A stretch of DNA of 64,000 nt from Desulfuromusa sp. (GCA_021647765.1 JAKIUD010000010.1:1-64000); one strand, 5' to 3'; shown: positions 1 to 8,459, counted from the stretch's first letter. Notes: generated by a model from the sequence alone, not told the origin. Numbers and translations: made by a program.

Positions 1-2
1 AG

Positions 3-629
3 ACTGTCGAAGGGATTACCGCCCGGTTATGCCGTAATATCGGAGAGTTTGAGGAGGTTTTTGCGGCGGGCGAGATCGCAATTATTGTCGATCCACAGTG
101 GGCAACATTAAAGCAGATCTCCCCCGATGTCGTGGTTGATGCGATTCTGGCCAAACGTAATTTGGGGACAACGCGAGCTGAATCACCCTTGGTCATTGGT
201 TTAGGTCCGGGATTTAACGCGGGTGAGGATGTTCACTGTATTATTGAAACGAACCGGGGTCACTTTCTCGGTTTGACGATCTATTCCGGGCCTGCCCAAC
301 CGAACACCGGTGCCCCCGGTGTGATTGCTGGATATACGGTCGAACGGGTGCTCTGGTCTCCGGTTGCTGGAACCTTTCAAACCGATCATCAGATTGGAGA
401 TATGATCAAACAGGGTGAGCCACTCGGTTTTGTCGATGAGCTGCCGATCCCGAGTAAACTGGACGGGGTTATTCGTGGCTTGCTACGTTCTGCGACCCCG
501 GTGCAACAAGGGACAAAATTGGGAGATGTCGACCCCCGTGGTGAAGTTTCCTATTGTTCTCTGGTCTCTGAAAAATCGCGAGCCATTGGTGGTGGTGTGC
601 TAGAGGCCATCCTCCATAATTATCTTTAA
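3..629 (+). CDS. yqeB: YqeB/EF2563-like selenium-dependent molybdenum hydroxylase accessory protein (5' end outside the window)
   Basis: The reading frame is already open at the left edge, so the N-terminus, probably with a Rossmann-type nucleotide-binding start, is missing; 208 residues remain. The visible part has the family's central motif (V-I-G-L-G-P-G-F-N-A-G-E-D-V-H) followed by T-I-Y-S-G-P-A-Q-P-N-T-G-A-P-G, and a C-terminal biotinyl/lipoyl-like stretch with repeated turns (SPVAGTF, GDMIKQGEPLGFVDE). From family knowledge, this protein accompanies molybdenum hydroxylases that carry a labile selenium ligand. The xdhABC genes start about 110 bp downstream in the same direction, which fits such a role. 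No Sec codon is involved. The function is inferred from family and context; the catalytic activity of YqeB-type proteins is not settled. Confidence 0.8.
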   Translation, partial: TVEGITARLCRNIGEFEEVFAAGEIAIIVDPQWATLKQISPDVVVDAILAKRNLGTTRAESPLVIGLGPGFNAGEDVHCIIETNRGHFLGLTIYSGPAQPNTGAPGVIAGYTVERVLWSPVAGTFQTDHQIGDMIKQGEPLGFVDELPIPSKLDGVIRGLLRSATPVQQGTKLGDVDPRGEVSYCSLVSEKSRAIGGGVLEAILHNYL

Positions 630-737
630 TCGACGGTTAAAAAACTATCTGCGCTGCATTTGCGGTATCAAGACAGTTTTTGACTCTCGGTTAAGCTGCT
701 TGCACGCAATACCTAACTAATCAGGAGGAGGTTGTTG

Positions 738-3023
738 ATGTCTGTCGGAATAGCTGTTGAACGTAAGGATGCTCTGGCCAAGGTGTCTGGCCGGGCAAAA
801 TTCACTGAAGATTTTTCCGTAAAAGGATTGAAACATGCCGTCTATGTGCGCAGTACCATCGCTCATGGGCGAGTGATCAAAATCGATACACAAAAAGCCC
901 GGGAAATTGAGGGGGTGCGGGCGATTTTTACCTATGAAGACGTGCCGAAAAATCTGTTTGCCACGGCCGGTCACCCTTATGCGATTGATCGAGCTGCTGC
1001 TGATGTGGCAGATCGACTGATGTTAACGCAGGATATCCGTTTAGAGGGGGATGAAATCGCCATTGTCGTCGCTGACACCGAATTGATTGCTCATCGGGCA
1101 GCAGCACAGGTTGAGGTTGAATATGAACCCTATGCAGCGTTAGTGACTCCGGAAGCTATTCTTGCCCCTGATGCACGTAAAATTCATCCCGGCGGTAATG
1201 TTGTTGGTGCCCACAGTTACGAGGTGGGGGGAGAAATCAAAACTGCTGAAAAAGAGGCAGAAATTGTTCTTGAGGGTGAATACTCCACGGCCATGGTGCA
1301 GCACTGTCATTTGGAAAACCATATTGCTTATGCCTATATGGAGGACGGTGACAATATTATCATTGTCTCTTCAACGCAGATCCCCCATATCTCCCGGAGA
1401 ATTGTCAGCGAAGCGATCAACTTTCCTCTTGGCAACATCAAGGTTGTAAAACCTTTTATCGGTGGTGGTTTTGGCGCCAAGCAGGACGTCATCATCGAGC
1501 CGATTGTGGCTTTTCTCACCATGAAAATGAATGGGACTCCGGTTCAGCTCAACTTGAGTCGTGAAGAGACCATCGCCACAACGCGAACCCGCCACCCCTT
1601 CTATGGGAAAGCCAAGGGGGGGATGACTCGCGAGGGGGAACTCAAGTTCCTCGATCTGGATGTTGTTTCGGTCACCGGTGCCTATGCTTCCCATGGACAT
1701 TCAATTGCCATTGCCGGTGGTTCCAAAACCTGTACCATGTATCCGCGTGCGGTGATTCGCTATAACGCCAAAACCATCTATGCCAATATGCCTTGTGCCG
1801 GGGCGATGCGCGCTTACGGAACTCCACAAGTTGTTTTTATTACCGAATGTCTGATGGAGGATATGGCTCGTAAAGCGGGCATCGATCCTTTAGACTTCCG
1901 GATTAAGAATGTTGGTCTTCCCGGAGACACCAACCCCTATAACAAACAAAAGATATTGACTCATGGTTTGCAGGAATGTCTGATTAAAGGTCGGGAGCTT
2001 TTTGATTGGGATGGCAAAAAGGCAGCATATGTAGATAAGAAAACCGGGGTGATCCGTTCCGGTATCGGCGTTGCTTGTTTCAGTTACGCTTCTGGAACTT
2101 ATCCCGGTAATGTTGAGATCGCTAGTTGTCGCCTGATCCTTAATCCTGATGGTTCAGTCCATGTTCATGTCGGTGCAACCGAGATAGGTCAGGGCTCAGA
2201 TACCGCTTTTGCCCAAATGGCGGCTGAAACCACGGGGATAAATTATGCAGATGTTAAAGTTATTTCAACCCAAGATACTGACTACACCCCCTTTGATACC
2301 GGTGCTTATGCTTCACGGCAAACCTATGTTAATGGTCAGGCTGTTTATAAGGCTGCCGTGGAATTACGGGAGAAAATTCTGAGCTATGCCGAAAAGGTAA
2401 CCGGGCAGGCAAAAGAAGCATTGACCATTGCCGGAGATCGGGTGGTTTATCATGCACAGCCAGAGACAATGTTGATAACGCTGCGCGATCTGGCAACAGA
2501 CAGCTATTATCACAAAAACCGGGGTGGTCAAATTACCAGCGAAGTCTCGTTTAAAACGCAGACAAATGCCCCTTCCTTCGGTTGTACATTTGTTGCAGTG
2601 GATGTCGATATTGAACTGTGTAAGGTCACTATCAAACAGATTATTAACGTCCACGACTCAGGTAAAATTATCAACCCAATGACGGCCAAGGGGCAGGTTC
2701 ATGGTGGCATGTTCATGAGTATTGGAGCCGCTCTTTTTGAGGAGTTGCTGGTTGATGAGACTTCTGGACGCATCTACAATAACAATCTTCTCGATTACAA
2801 GTTTCCGACAATAACCGATATGCCCGACCTGGATTGTGCTTTTGTTGAAACAGATGAACCGACTTCAAGCTATGGGGTGAAATCGCTTGGAGAGCCGCCA
2901 ACTATTTCACCCGCTCCAGCAATTCGTAATGCAATTCTTGACGCAACTGGTGTTGCGCCAGACCGGTTGCCGATGTCTCCTAAGAACTTGTTTGAGCAGT
3001 TTAAACAGGCGGGGTTAATATAG
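738..3023 (+). CDS. xdhA: Xanthine dehydrogenase, molybdopterin-binding subunit XdhA
   Basis: This is the molybdenum-cofactor subunit (761 residues) of a three-subunit xanthine dehydrogenase of the E. coli XdhABC type, which oxidises hypoxanthine/xanthine to urate. The ATG at 738 is chosen because a strong AGGAGG (723-729) sits in front of it; the upstream TTG codons at 732 and 735 are less likely. Visible hallmarks are the Mo-pterin loop GGGFGAKQD, the active-site region GAMRAYGTPQ with its arginine, GATEIGQGSDTAF for cofactor binding, and SLGEPP near the C-terminus with the catalytic glutamate at about residue 719. The length matches E. coli XdhA (752). The adjacent FAD and FeS genes and the upstream YqeB relative suggest a selenium-dependent enzyme. 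A related purine hydroxylase is the main alternative. Confidence 0.88.
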   Translation: MSVGIAVERKDALAKVSGRAKFTEDFSVKGLKHAVYVRSTIAHGRVIKIDTQKAREIEGVRAIFTYEDVPKNLFATAGHPYAIDRAAADVADRLMLTQDIRLEGDEIAIVVADTELIAHRAAAQVEVEYEPYAALVTPEAILAPDARKIHPGGNVVGAHSYEVGGEIKTAEKEAEIVLEGEYSTAMVQHCHLENHIAYAYMEDGDNIIIVSSTQIPHISRRIVSEAINFPLGNIKVVKPFIGGGFGAKQDVIIEPIVAFLTMKMNGTPVQLNLSREETIATTRTRHPFYGKAKGGMTREGELKFLDLDVVSVTGAYASHGHSIAIAGGSKTCTMYPRAVIRYNAKTIYANMPCAGAMRAYGTPQVVFITECLMEDMARKAGIDPLDFRIKNVGLPGDTNPYNKQKILTHGLQECLIKGRELFDWDGKKAAYVDKKTGVIRSGIGVACFSYASGTYPGNVEIASCRLILNPDGSVHVHVGATEIGQGSDTAFAQMAAETTGINYADVKVISTQDTDYTPFDTGAYASRQTYVNGQAVYKAAVELREKILSYAEKVTGQAKEALTIAGDRVVYHAQPETMLITLRDLATDSYYHKNRGGQITSEVSFKTQTNAPSFGCTFVAVDVDIELCKVTIKQIINVHDSGKIINPMTAKGQVHGGMFMSIGAALFEELLVDETSGRIYNNNLLDYKFPTITDMPDLDCAFVETDEPTSSYGVKSLGEPPTISPAPAIRNAILDATGVAPDRLPMSPKNLFEQFKQAGLI

Positions 3024-3072
3024 TCGGGAATATTAATAAGTTGTTTCAGGGCGTTCAGCTTAGGAGTATAAA

Positions 3073-3948
3073 ATGTTTAATATTGAAAAATATAGCAAAG
3101 TTAAATCGGTCAGTGAAGCTGTTTCACTGTTGGAGAAGAACCCGCGCGCCCGGTTAATAGCCGGGGGGACCGATGTTTTGATCCGGTTACGTGAAGGTGA
3201 AGAAGACTACACCGAATTGATCGATATTCATGATCTGGCTGAGTTGATGGATATTCAGAAAAGGGAGAATGGTGATATCTCTATGGGGGCGGGGGTCACT
3301 TTTTCACAGGTGATGGAAAATGCGATCATTAAAGAATCAATTCCGGTGATCGCTCAGGCAGCGGGAACTATTGGTGGGCCGCAGGTGCGTAACGTAGCGA
3401 CTATTGGTGGAAATATCTGCAATGGCGCCATCAGTGCCGATAGTGCAGCCGCCCTTTTTGTGTTGGATGCAGTGTTAGAAATTGAAAGGGTAAACGGCGC
3501 CCGCGAACTGCCGGTCAGAGAGTTTTACCTCGGTCCGGGGCGGGTTGCTCTGGAACATGGTGATGTTCTTAAAGCTATCATCGTCAAGCAAGAAAACTAT
3601 GCTGGTTATGGAGCTAACTATTACAAGTATGCCATGCGTAACGCGATGGATATAGCGACAATCGGCTGTGCGGCAACCTGTAAACTTGATGGTGAGGTGA
3701 TCGAAGAGTTAAAGATTGCTTTCACCGTGGCAGCACCGAAACCGATGCGAGCCCAGACGGCAGAGGATGGAGCACGTGGCAAGCGGGTGACGGATGAAAA
3801 TATCGAAAAAATTGCCGCTTTGGTGATGGAAGATTTGAACCCACGTGATTCCTGGCGGGCATCAAAAAATTTCCGCTTGCAGGTTATTCGAATCTTGGCC
3901 AAGAGAGTTATTACTGCGGCCATTGAAGATGCAGGAGTGCAGCGATGA
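3073..3948 (+). CDS. xdhB: Xanthine dehydrogenase, FAD-binding subunit XdhB
   Basis: The 291-residue FAD subunit transfers electrons from the FeS centres to NAD+ in molybdenum hydroxylases. The FAD-binding motifs are visible: AGGTDVLIRL near residue 32, and the N-V-A-T-I-G-G-N-I-C-N-G-A-I-S-A-D-S-A block around residue 112. The C-terminal P-R-x-S-W-R-A-S-K-x-F-R-L motif is the same as in E. coli XdhB (292 residues), and the sequence resembles that protein along its whole length. It has no extra 4Fe-4S insertion of the kind seen in 4-hydroxybenzoyl-CoA reductase, which argues for xanthine dehydrogenase. AGGAG at 3062-3066 precedes the ATG. Its stop overlaps the xdhC start in an ATGA, so the two are translationally coupled. 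Confidence 0.9.
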   Translation: MFNIEKYSKVKSVSEAVSLLEKNPRARLIAGGTDVLIRLREGEEDYTELIDIHDLAELMDIQKRENGDISMGAGVTFSQVMENAIIKESIPVIAQAAGTIGGPQVRNVATIGGNICNGAISADSAAALFVLDAVLEIERVNGARELPVREFYLGPGRVALEHGDVLKAIIVKQENYAGYGANYYKYAMRNAMDIATIGCAATCKLDGEVIEELKIAFTVAAPKPMRAQTAEDGARGKRVTDENIEKIAALVMEDLNPRDSWRASKNFRLQVIRILAKRVITAAIEDAGVQR

Positions 3949-4409
3949 GAGAAACAATTTCTTTTGTAGTCAATGGGGAACACTATAGCAAAAATATTGA
4001 TGTCCGACTGTCACTGCTCGAACTGCTGCGTGAGGAAGGTTTGACCAGTGTTAAGCACGGATGTGGTGTCGGTGAATGTGGAGCATGCACGGTTCTGATT
4101 GATAATACCCCGATCGATTCCTGTATGTATCTGGCTGTCTGGGTCGATGGTAAAACAATCCGCACCGTAGAAGGTGAAATTAAAGACGGGAAGATTTCAC
4201 AAGTTCAACAATCTTACATCGATGCCGGGGCAGTCCAGTGTGGATATTGTACCCCCGGTTTTATTATGACTTCGACCGCTTTTGTCGAAAAACACAAGGG
4301 TCAGAATGTCGACCGAGATGAAATTCGAAAAGAACATGCTGGCAACCTCTGTCGCTGCACTGGATATGAAACCATTATTTGTGCAGTTGAAAGTTGCTTG
4401 AAAGATTAG
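3945..4409 (+). CDS. xdhC: Xanthine dehydrogenase, [2Fe-2S] subunit XdhC
   Basis: This 154-residue subunit carries two [2Fe-2S] clusters. The N-terminal plant-type ferredoxin cluster is seen as HGCGVGECGAC followed by the distant cysteine of D-S-C-M. The C-terminal helical cluster is seen as QCGYCTPGF and CRCTGYE. The length agrees with E. coli XdhC (159). The start codon overlaps the xdhB stop by four bases, giving the order Mo-FAD-FeS as in E. coli xdhABC. It passes electrons from the Mo site to FAD. The next gene begins after a hairpin-rich gap of about 200 bp. Confidence 0.92.
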   Translation: MRETISFVVNGEHYSKNIDVRLSLLELLREEGLTSVKHGCGVGECGACTVLIDNTPIDSCMYLAVWVDGKTIRTVEGEIKDGKISQVQQSYIDAGAVQCGYCTPGFIMTSTAFVEKHKGQNVDRDEIRKEHAGNLCRCTGYETIICAVESCLKD

Positions 4410-4423
4410 TCTTTTTCACTTTG

Positions 4424-4543
4424 CTCCACCGGAGTTCGTGTGCTTCATTTACAGGGATGATAAACCCATCCCTTGGATTTGACTGACGCCATCCTAGTGT
4501 CATCACCTTCCCAATGAAGCACATGAGCTTAGTTGATGTGGAG
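4424..4543. repeat. Nested inverted repeat / possible structured RNA between xdhC and the HAD gene
   Basis: Outer arms CTCCAC (4424-4429) and GTGGAG (4538-4543) enclose a second pair, GTGCTTCATT (4440-4449) and AATGAAGCAC (4513-4522), extendable by two more pairs. Inside are two smaller hairpins: GGGATG/CATCCC (4454-4459 with 4467-4472) and TGAC/GTCA (4484-4487 with 4499-4502). The layout resembles a closing stem with two internal hairpins. No T-run follows, so it is not a simple terminator. It may be a dispersed repeat or a leader RNA for the downstream gene. I could not match it to a known riboswitch. Confidence 0.45.
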
Positions 4544-4623
4544 TAGCTAACGAACTGTCTTTTGTGACCGTGTTTTCAATAGTGACAACTAATCAACAGC
4601 TTTATCATCCAGAGGAAATCAAC

Positions 4624-5262
4624 ATGAGAACAGTCATATTTGACCTTGATGGAACGATCAGTGATTCCAGTGGTGGAATTCTTCAATCGATTAACTATGC
4701 CCTGAACAGGATGAATGCTCCGGCGATTTTGCCAGCAGAAGTGGGTCGCTATATCGGCCCCCCCTTAAGAGACTCGTTTGTTGGGCTGCTGAAAACAACT
4801 GATGATGCCACTCTGAAAGAGGCGGTTCGTTTTTTCCGTGAGGACTACACAACTGCTGGCTATAAAATTAATGAGTTGTATGAAGGGATTGCTGAGGTTC
4901 TTTCGCAGTTAGCTGAACGGGATTATCATATTTTTATCGCAACAACAAAACAGACAGATATCGCCCGTGATGTTCTTAGCCACTTTCAGTTGGATCAGTA
5001 CTTTCATGGGATCTATGGAGGGGCATCGGAAATTCCCAAGCCTGAATTGGTCAGGCATATTCTAACTGAGTACAACTGTATGAAAGGTAAAAGTATTTTG
5101 GTTGGGGATACCCATTACGATATTCATGCCGCCAAAACAAATACCATTTTCTCCATCGGTGCCGCTTGGGGGTTTGGTGAGGATAGTGAAATTTCTGAGG
5201 CTGATGTGGTGATCGATTCCCCTAAAAAACTAATAAAACATATCGAAAGGTTGATTGGTTAA
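4624..5262 (+). CDS. HAD-superfamily phosphatase (phosphoglycolate phosphatase / 5'-nucleotidase-like)
   Basis: This 212-residue HAD hydrolase has all four signature motifs: DLDGT at residues 7-11 (nucleophile Asp7 and acid/base Asp9), T-T-K in motif II, a lysine in P-K-P-E, and GDTHYDIHAA in motif IV. A helical cap of the Gph type follows motif I, with the Y-I-G-P-P-L stretch typical of the phosphoglycolate phosphatase/5'-nucleotidase branch. The ATG at 4624 is preferred because AGAGGAA lies just upstream and MRTVIFDLDG is the usual family start. It lies downstream of xdhABC, which would suit removal of phosphate from purine nucleotides, but that substrate is only inferred. Confidence 0.75.
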   Translation: MRTVIFDLDGTISDSSGGILQSINYALNRMNAPAILPAEVGRYIGPPLRDSFVGLLKTTDDATLKEAVRFFREDYTTAGYKINELYEGIAEVLSQLAERDYHIFIATTKQTDIARDVLSHFQLDQYFHGIYGGASEIPKPELVRHILTEYNCMKGKSILVGDTHYDIHAAKTNTIFSIGAAWGFGEDSEISEADVVIDSPKKLIKHIERLIG

Positions 5263-5309
5263 ACGAAGGTAAGTATTTGTAGGGCTCATACGTCTACGTC
5301 TTTCCCCCA

Positions 5310-5690
5310 GATCTACCCCCACCTTCCGATCCATTCCCCGATACTGAATCGCCTCTGCCAAATGCACCTGTTTGATATTTGCCTCTCCAGCCAAATCAGC
5401 AATCGTCCGCGCAACTTTGAGAATCCGACTGTAACTGCGGGCTGACATCCCCAGTTTATCAACCACCATCTCCAGCAATTTTTGCCCTGCTTCATCAACC
5501 GGGCAGAATTCACGGATGTGGCGGGTAGCCATGGCGGCATTGGCGTGGAGACCGTAGGGGGCGAGACGTTTTCTCTGGATGGCTCTGGCCGCTTCGACAC
5601 GACCTCGGATCACTGCAGATGATTCCCCATTTTTCAGATCCGCAAGATCTTTATGCGCAACCCGGTGGACCTCGACATGGATGTCCCCCC
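5310..5690 (-). pseudogene. comM 3'-end fragment A (truncated Mg-chelatase-like ATPase)
   Basis: Read on the minus strand, this segment matches about the last 120 residues of the intact ComM at 31067-32596, including R-E-F-C-P-V-D and [14 protein letters not shown]. Homology starts at the segment corresponding to residue ~386 of ComM, where it meets a run of C at about 5684-5693. The stop codon of the intact copy is not conserved: the frame reads on past KVG into unrelated sequence. The AAA+ motor, with Walker A and B, is absent, so the fragment cannot encode a working ComM. Divergence from the intact copy is visible at many positions, so the duplication is not recent. Confidence 0.85.
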
Positions 5691-6140
5691 CCCCTTACCA
5701 ACAATTTAAAGATCGCTAAAAACGGTTTTAAAGTAGAAATTCCCCTGATAGTTCTGTCGCTTGAAGAATTCACCCGCGAACCCGTCACCCTCGCCGATCA
5801 CTTGCGGCGGCGCAGAATTGAGCTTGATTTGTATCAAAAAGAGGTCGCCGCCAAGCTTGACGTGACCACTTCCACTATCTGGAATTGGGAGAATACGGGA
5901 TCAGTTTATCTCCGTTTTATTCCCCAAGTCATAAACTTTCTTGGCTACAATTCCATCCCTCAACCAGAAGATCTGTTGAAAAAACTGGCCTGGTACAAAC
6001 GGGTTAACGGCCTGTCCTTGGAAAAACTCGGAACCGAGATGGGACGCGATCCGGAGCAGTTGGCAGATTGGTTGAGCGGGAGGTATTATCCGTGTCGGAA
6101 GAATCTGGGCATGTTTGATAAGTTTTTGGCGTATCGTTGA
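5619..6140 (+). CDS. XRE-family helix-turn-helix regulator with 5' end fused to the comM fragment
   Basis: From about residue 27 on, the protein resembles small two-part XRE-type regulators. The segment around residues 54-90 (L-A-D-H-L-R-R-R-R, Q-K-E-V-A-A-K-L-D-V, T-I-W-N-W-E) is a canonical HTH, and a second weaker HTH-like half follows (W-Y-K-R-V-N-G-L-S-L-E-K-L-G). The first ~26 codons lie antisense over comM fragment A. There is no good ribosome-binding site and no ATG closer to the HTH part, so the native start seems to have been lost at the comM junction. It may be silent or expressed from a new start. It sits in front of the DUF4143-type ATPase, but a functional link is not shown. Confidence 0.55.
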   Translation: MIPHFSDPQDLYAQPGGPRHGCPPPLTNNLKIAKNGFKVEIPLIVLSLEEFTREPVTLADHLRRRRIELDLYQKEVAAKLDVTTSTIWNWENTGSVYLRFIPQVINFLGYNSIPQPEDLLKKLAWYKRVNGLSLEKLGTEMGRDPEQLADWLSGRYYPCRKNLGMFDKFLAYR

Positions 6141-6371
6141 AACATTAGAACGCCGTCTGTTACTACATTCACCCAAAACCCCTACATATTCTGTTTTTTT
6201 TGACAACAATTTCAGCCCTTGCGAACTGTAGGAAGATGATTTCGTTAAGTAATTCATTAACATTGCTGTAAAAACAATAGTTGAGACAGTAGAACACACC
6301 ATTGAAATGATAATCAGACTATGATATAGTGCCCATGTTTGGTGGTAATGGCGCAGAGGATGAACATTTAT

Positions 6372-7745
6372 ATGCAACGACGACAATTACGATTTCTCAA
6401 TGATTGGCTGCAGAGTACACATCGCAAACCCCTTGTCATTCGTGGTGCCAGACAGGTGGGGAAATCGACATTGGTTGAGCTCTTTGCGCAGCAAAACCGG
6501 CAAGAGTTGTGTCATGTCAATCTGGAACGCCATCCGGAATTGATCGATATTTTTGCTGGGAAAGACCCAGAGAAGATTATTCAACAAGTTGAGTTTCTGC
6601 CAAAAATAGGAAACATTGGTAACGAAACACTTTTGTTTTTTGACGAAATACAGGCTATTCCTGAAGCCATTGCCGCATTGCGCTACTTTTATGAGGATAA
6701 GCCTGAGTTAGCGGTTGTCAGTGCCGGGTCTCTCTTGGAGTTTGCTCTTGCAGACCACTCATTTTCCATGCCGGTTGGAAGAATCCAGTATTTACATATG
6801 GGGCCGATGACTTTCAGTGAGTTTCTCTTGGGAATTGATGAGGAGCGACTACATAATTTCATCAACACCTATGAACTACATCAGGATATCGGAGACGTGG
6901 TTCATCAGCGCTTACTGGAGTTGCTTCGCTCTTATTATTTTATTGGCGGGATGCCTGAAGCGGTCGCTGTTTTTGCAGAAACCCGTAGCTACAAAATCGT
7001 GGGTGAAGTCCACCGTTCCATTATTGAAACCTACCGCGACGATTTTCCCAAATATGCAGGATCAAGAAACCTGACCCGGATGCTGAATGTTTTTAATTTT
7101 GCGGCGAGAAATGTTGGGATTAAAGTCAAATATAGTAATATTTCACGTCAGGATCAGAGTGTTACCATAAAGAAGGACATTGAGCTGCTGGCAATGGCCA
7201 GGGTGGTTGGTAAAGTGATCCATAGCCATTGCTCAGGGTTACCGTTACAGGCCGACCTTGAAGAAAAAGTATACAAACTTCTCTTTCTTGATGTTGGCCT
7301 GATGAATGCGATTTGTGGACTCGACTGGCAAATTATTTCACAACTGGACGAAGTGAAGCTCATCAACCAGGGGGCTATTGCCGAACAATTTGTTGGCCAG
7401 CACTTACAAGCTATGTTGGCGGATAAGCCAAATCGAGAGTTAAATTACTGGTTGCGTGAGGGACGCTCTGCCAACGCTGAACTGGACTTTGTCGTTGCCC
7501 TGAGAGGTAAGATCATCCCGATAGAGGTTAAATCAGGAGCGACGGGGTCACTGAAATCCCTGCACCAGTTTATGGGGATTAAACAGGCACCATTTGCTCT
7601 TCGATTTGATACCCAGCGCCCAACCATTCAGTCAATAGAGACAGTCGTCAATATGAGCAATGAGCGCAAACAGATAAGATACCCATTAATTTCCCTGCCT
7701 CTCTACCTTGTGGAGCGATTAGAAGAGATTGTGCGGGATATGTAA
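6372..7745 (+). CDS. AAA+ ATPase with C-terminal DUF4143-type nuclease-like domain
   Basis: The ORF is open from a GTG at 6339; I place the start at ATG 6372 (457 residues), where the family usually begins, and ATG 6360 is also possible. Walker A is RGARQVGKST near residue 26. Walker B is L-L-F-F-D-E-I-Q-A near residue 84, and a sensor-like V-V-S-A-G-S-L-L-E-F follows. The C-terminal part has the E-L-D-F-V-V and P-I-E-V-K-S-G pattern of the DUF4143/PD-(D/E)XK-like fold. Such ATPases are common, often lone, mobile genes whose function is unknown. It lies between two comM fragments in a rearranged region. The frame is intact. Confidence 0.8.
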   Translation: MQRRQLRFLNDWLQSTHRKPLVIRGARQVGKSTLVELFAQQNRQELCHVNLERHPELIDIFAGKDPEKIIQQVEFLPKIGNIGNETLLFFDEIQAIPEAIAALRYFYEDKPELAVVSAGSLLEFALADHSFSMPVGRIQYLHMGPMTFSEFLLGIDEERLHNFINTYELHQDIGDVVHQRLLELLRSYYFIGGMPEAVAVFAETRSYKIVGEVHRSIIETYRDDFPKYAGSRNLTRMLNVFNFAARNVGIKVKYSNISRQDQSVTIKKDIELLAMARVVGKVIHSHCSGLPLQADLEEKVYKLLFLDVGLMNAICGLDWQIISQLDEVKLINQGAIAEQFVGQHLQAMLADKPNRELNYWLREGRSANAELDFVVALRGKIIPIEVKSGATGSLKSLHQFMGIKQAPFALRFDTQRPTIQSIETVVNMSNERKQIRYPLISLPLYLVERLEEIVRDM

Positions 7746-7783
7746 GTAGGAAGATAAAATTACCAAGGTTATAACAAAACCTC

Positions 7784-7953
7784 ACTCCACCTTCCGATCC
7801 AACCCCCGATACTGAATAGCCTCCGCCAAATGCACCTGTTGAATCTGCTCTTCTCCAGCCAAATCGGCAATCGTCCGTGCTACTTTGAGAATTCGGCTGT
7901 AACTGCGGGCTGACATGCCGAGCTTATCCACTACCATTTCCAGAAGTTTTTGT
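7784..7953 (-). pseudogene. comM 3'-end fragment B
   Basis: Minus-strand copy of the last ~57 codons of ComM, ending in a native TGA after K-V-E, where the intact gene has K-V-G-stop. The distal ~60 bp (about 7893-7953) are identical to the intact comM, whereas the stop-proximal part has diverged, which suggests a mosaic or gene-conversion history. At 7953 the match stops abruptly inside the codons for the comM region F-C-P-V-D-D-A-G-Q-K and joins the beheaded racemase-like gene. Together with fragment A it brackets the XRE and ATPase genes as direct repeats. Confidence 0.85.
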
Positions 7954-8342
7954 CACACCGGATGTTGCGTAAGCGGGAGAAGGTTGGGATTTTGACTGCC
8001 CAGGGACAGAATCTTACTGAAAGACATTTTCAGGCTGCGGGAATTGATACGTCGACGGTCGTGGTTCTGGGCATGGAGGAGACTGCGAACTTTTACGGTG
8101 CATTTATAAGCGAAACCGGAGTTCTTGATACTGTTATTGCCAAGGAAGAAATTGTGGGGCAGGCGAGGAAACTGGTTGCAAGTGATCCCTCTATCAAGGC
8201 GATCCTGCTCGAATGTTCCAATATGCCTCCCTACGCATATGCTGTACAGGAAGCAGTTGGACTACCCGTTTTTGATTTTAACACGATGATTAACTATGTC
8301 TTCTCAGCTCTGAAACAACGCCCTTATCAAGAATATGTGTAA
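7950..8342 (+). pseudogene. Asp/Glu racemase-like protein, N-terminal half missing
   Basis: The remaining ~130 residues resemble the C-terminal half of aspartate/glutamate/hydantoin racemase-like proteins: H-R-M-L-R-K-R-E-K-V-G-I-L-T-A-Q, then L-L-E-C-S-N-M-P-P-Y-A with the second catalytic-type cysteine, and V-F-D-F-N-T-M-I-N-Y near the end. Typical members are ~220-250 residues, so roughly the first 100, including the first catalytic cysteine, are absent. The break coincides exactly with the end of comM fragment B, so a rearrangement removed the 5' part. The apparent start codon lies in comM sequence. The fragment precedes a dapB-like gene. Confidence 0.75.
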
Positions 8343-8420
8343 GTAACTCGGATCAATATGAAGGGGTTGTTGCAACCGTAAATGTAGCTTTTCAAAGAGA
8401 AATTCTTCCTAATGACTATT

Positions 8421-8437
8421 TTGACATCAATTGTCAA
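8421..8437. promoter_or_regulatory. Palindromic candidate operator upstream of the dapB-like gene
   Basis: TTGACA (8421-8426) and TGTCAA (8432-8437) form a perfect inverted repeat around a 5-bp centre, 22 bp before the dapB-like start. GntR/FCD regulators bind short palindromes of this kind, and such a regulator is encoded at 9567-10208. The assignment is inference; the TTGACA could also act as a -35 box. Confidence 0.35.
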
Positions 8438-8459
8438 GGCGGGGGAGTGGAGGTTGTCC

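Noticed and set aside
732..737. TTG start codons ahead of xdhA
   Set aside because: The ATG at 738 has the correct spacing to AGGAGG; the TTGs would be too close to it.
5313..5600. Alternative minus-strand frame over comM fragment A
   Set aside because: It is the out-of-frame shadow of the ComM-matching frame; its translation matches no family.
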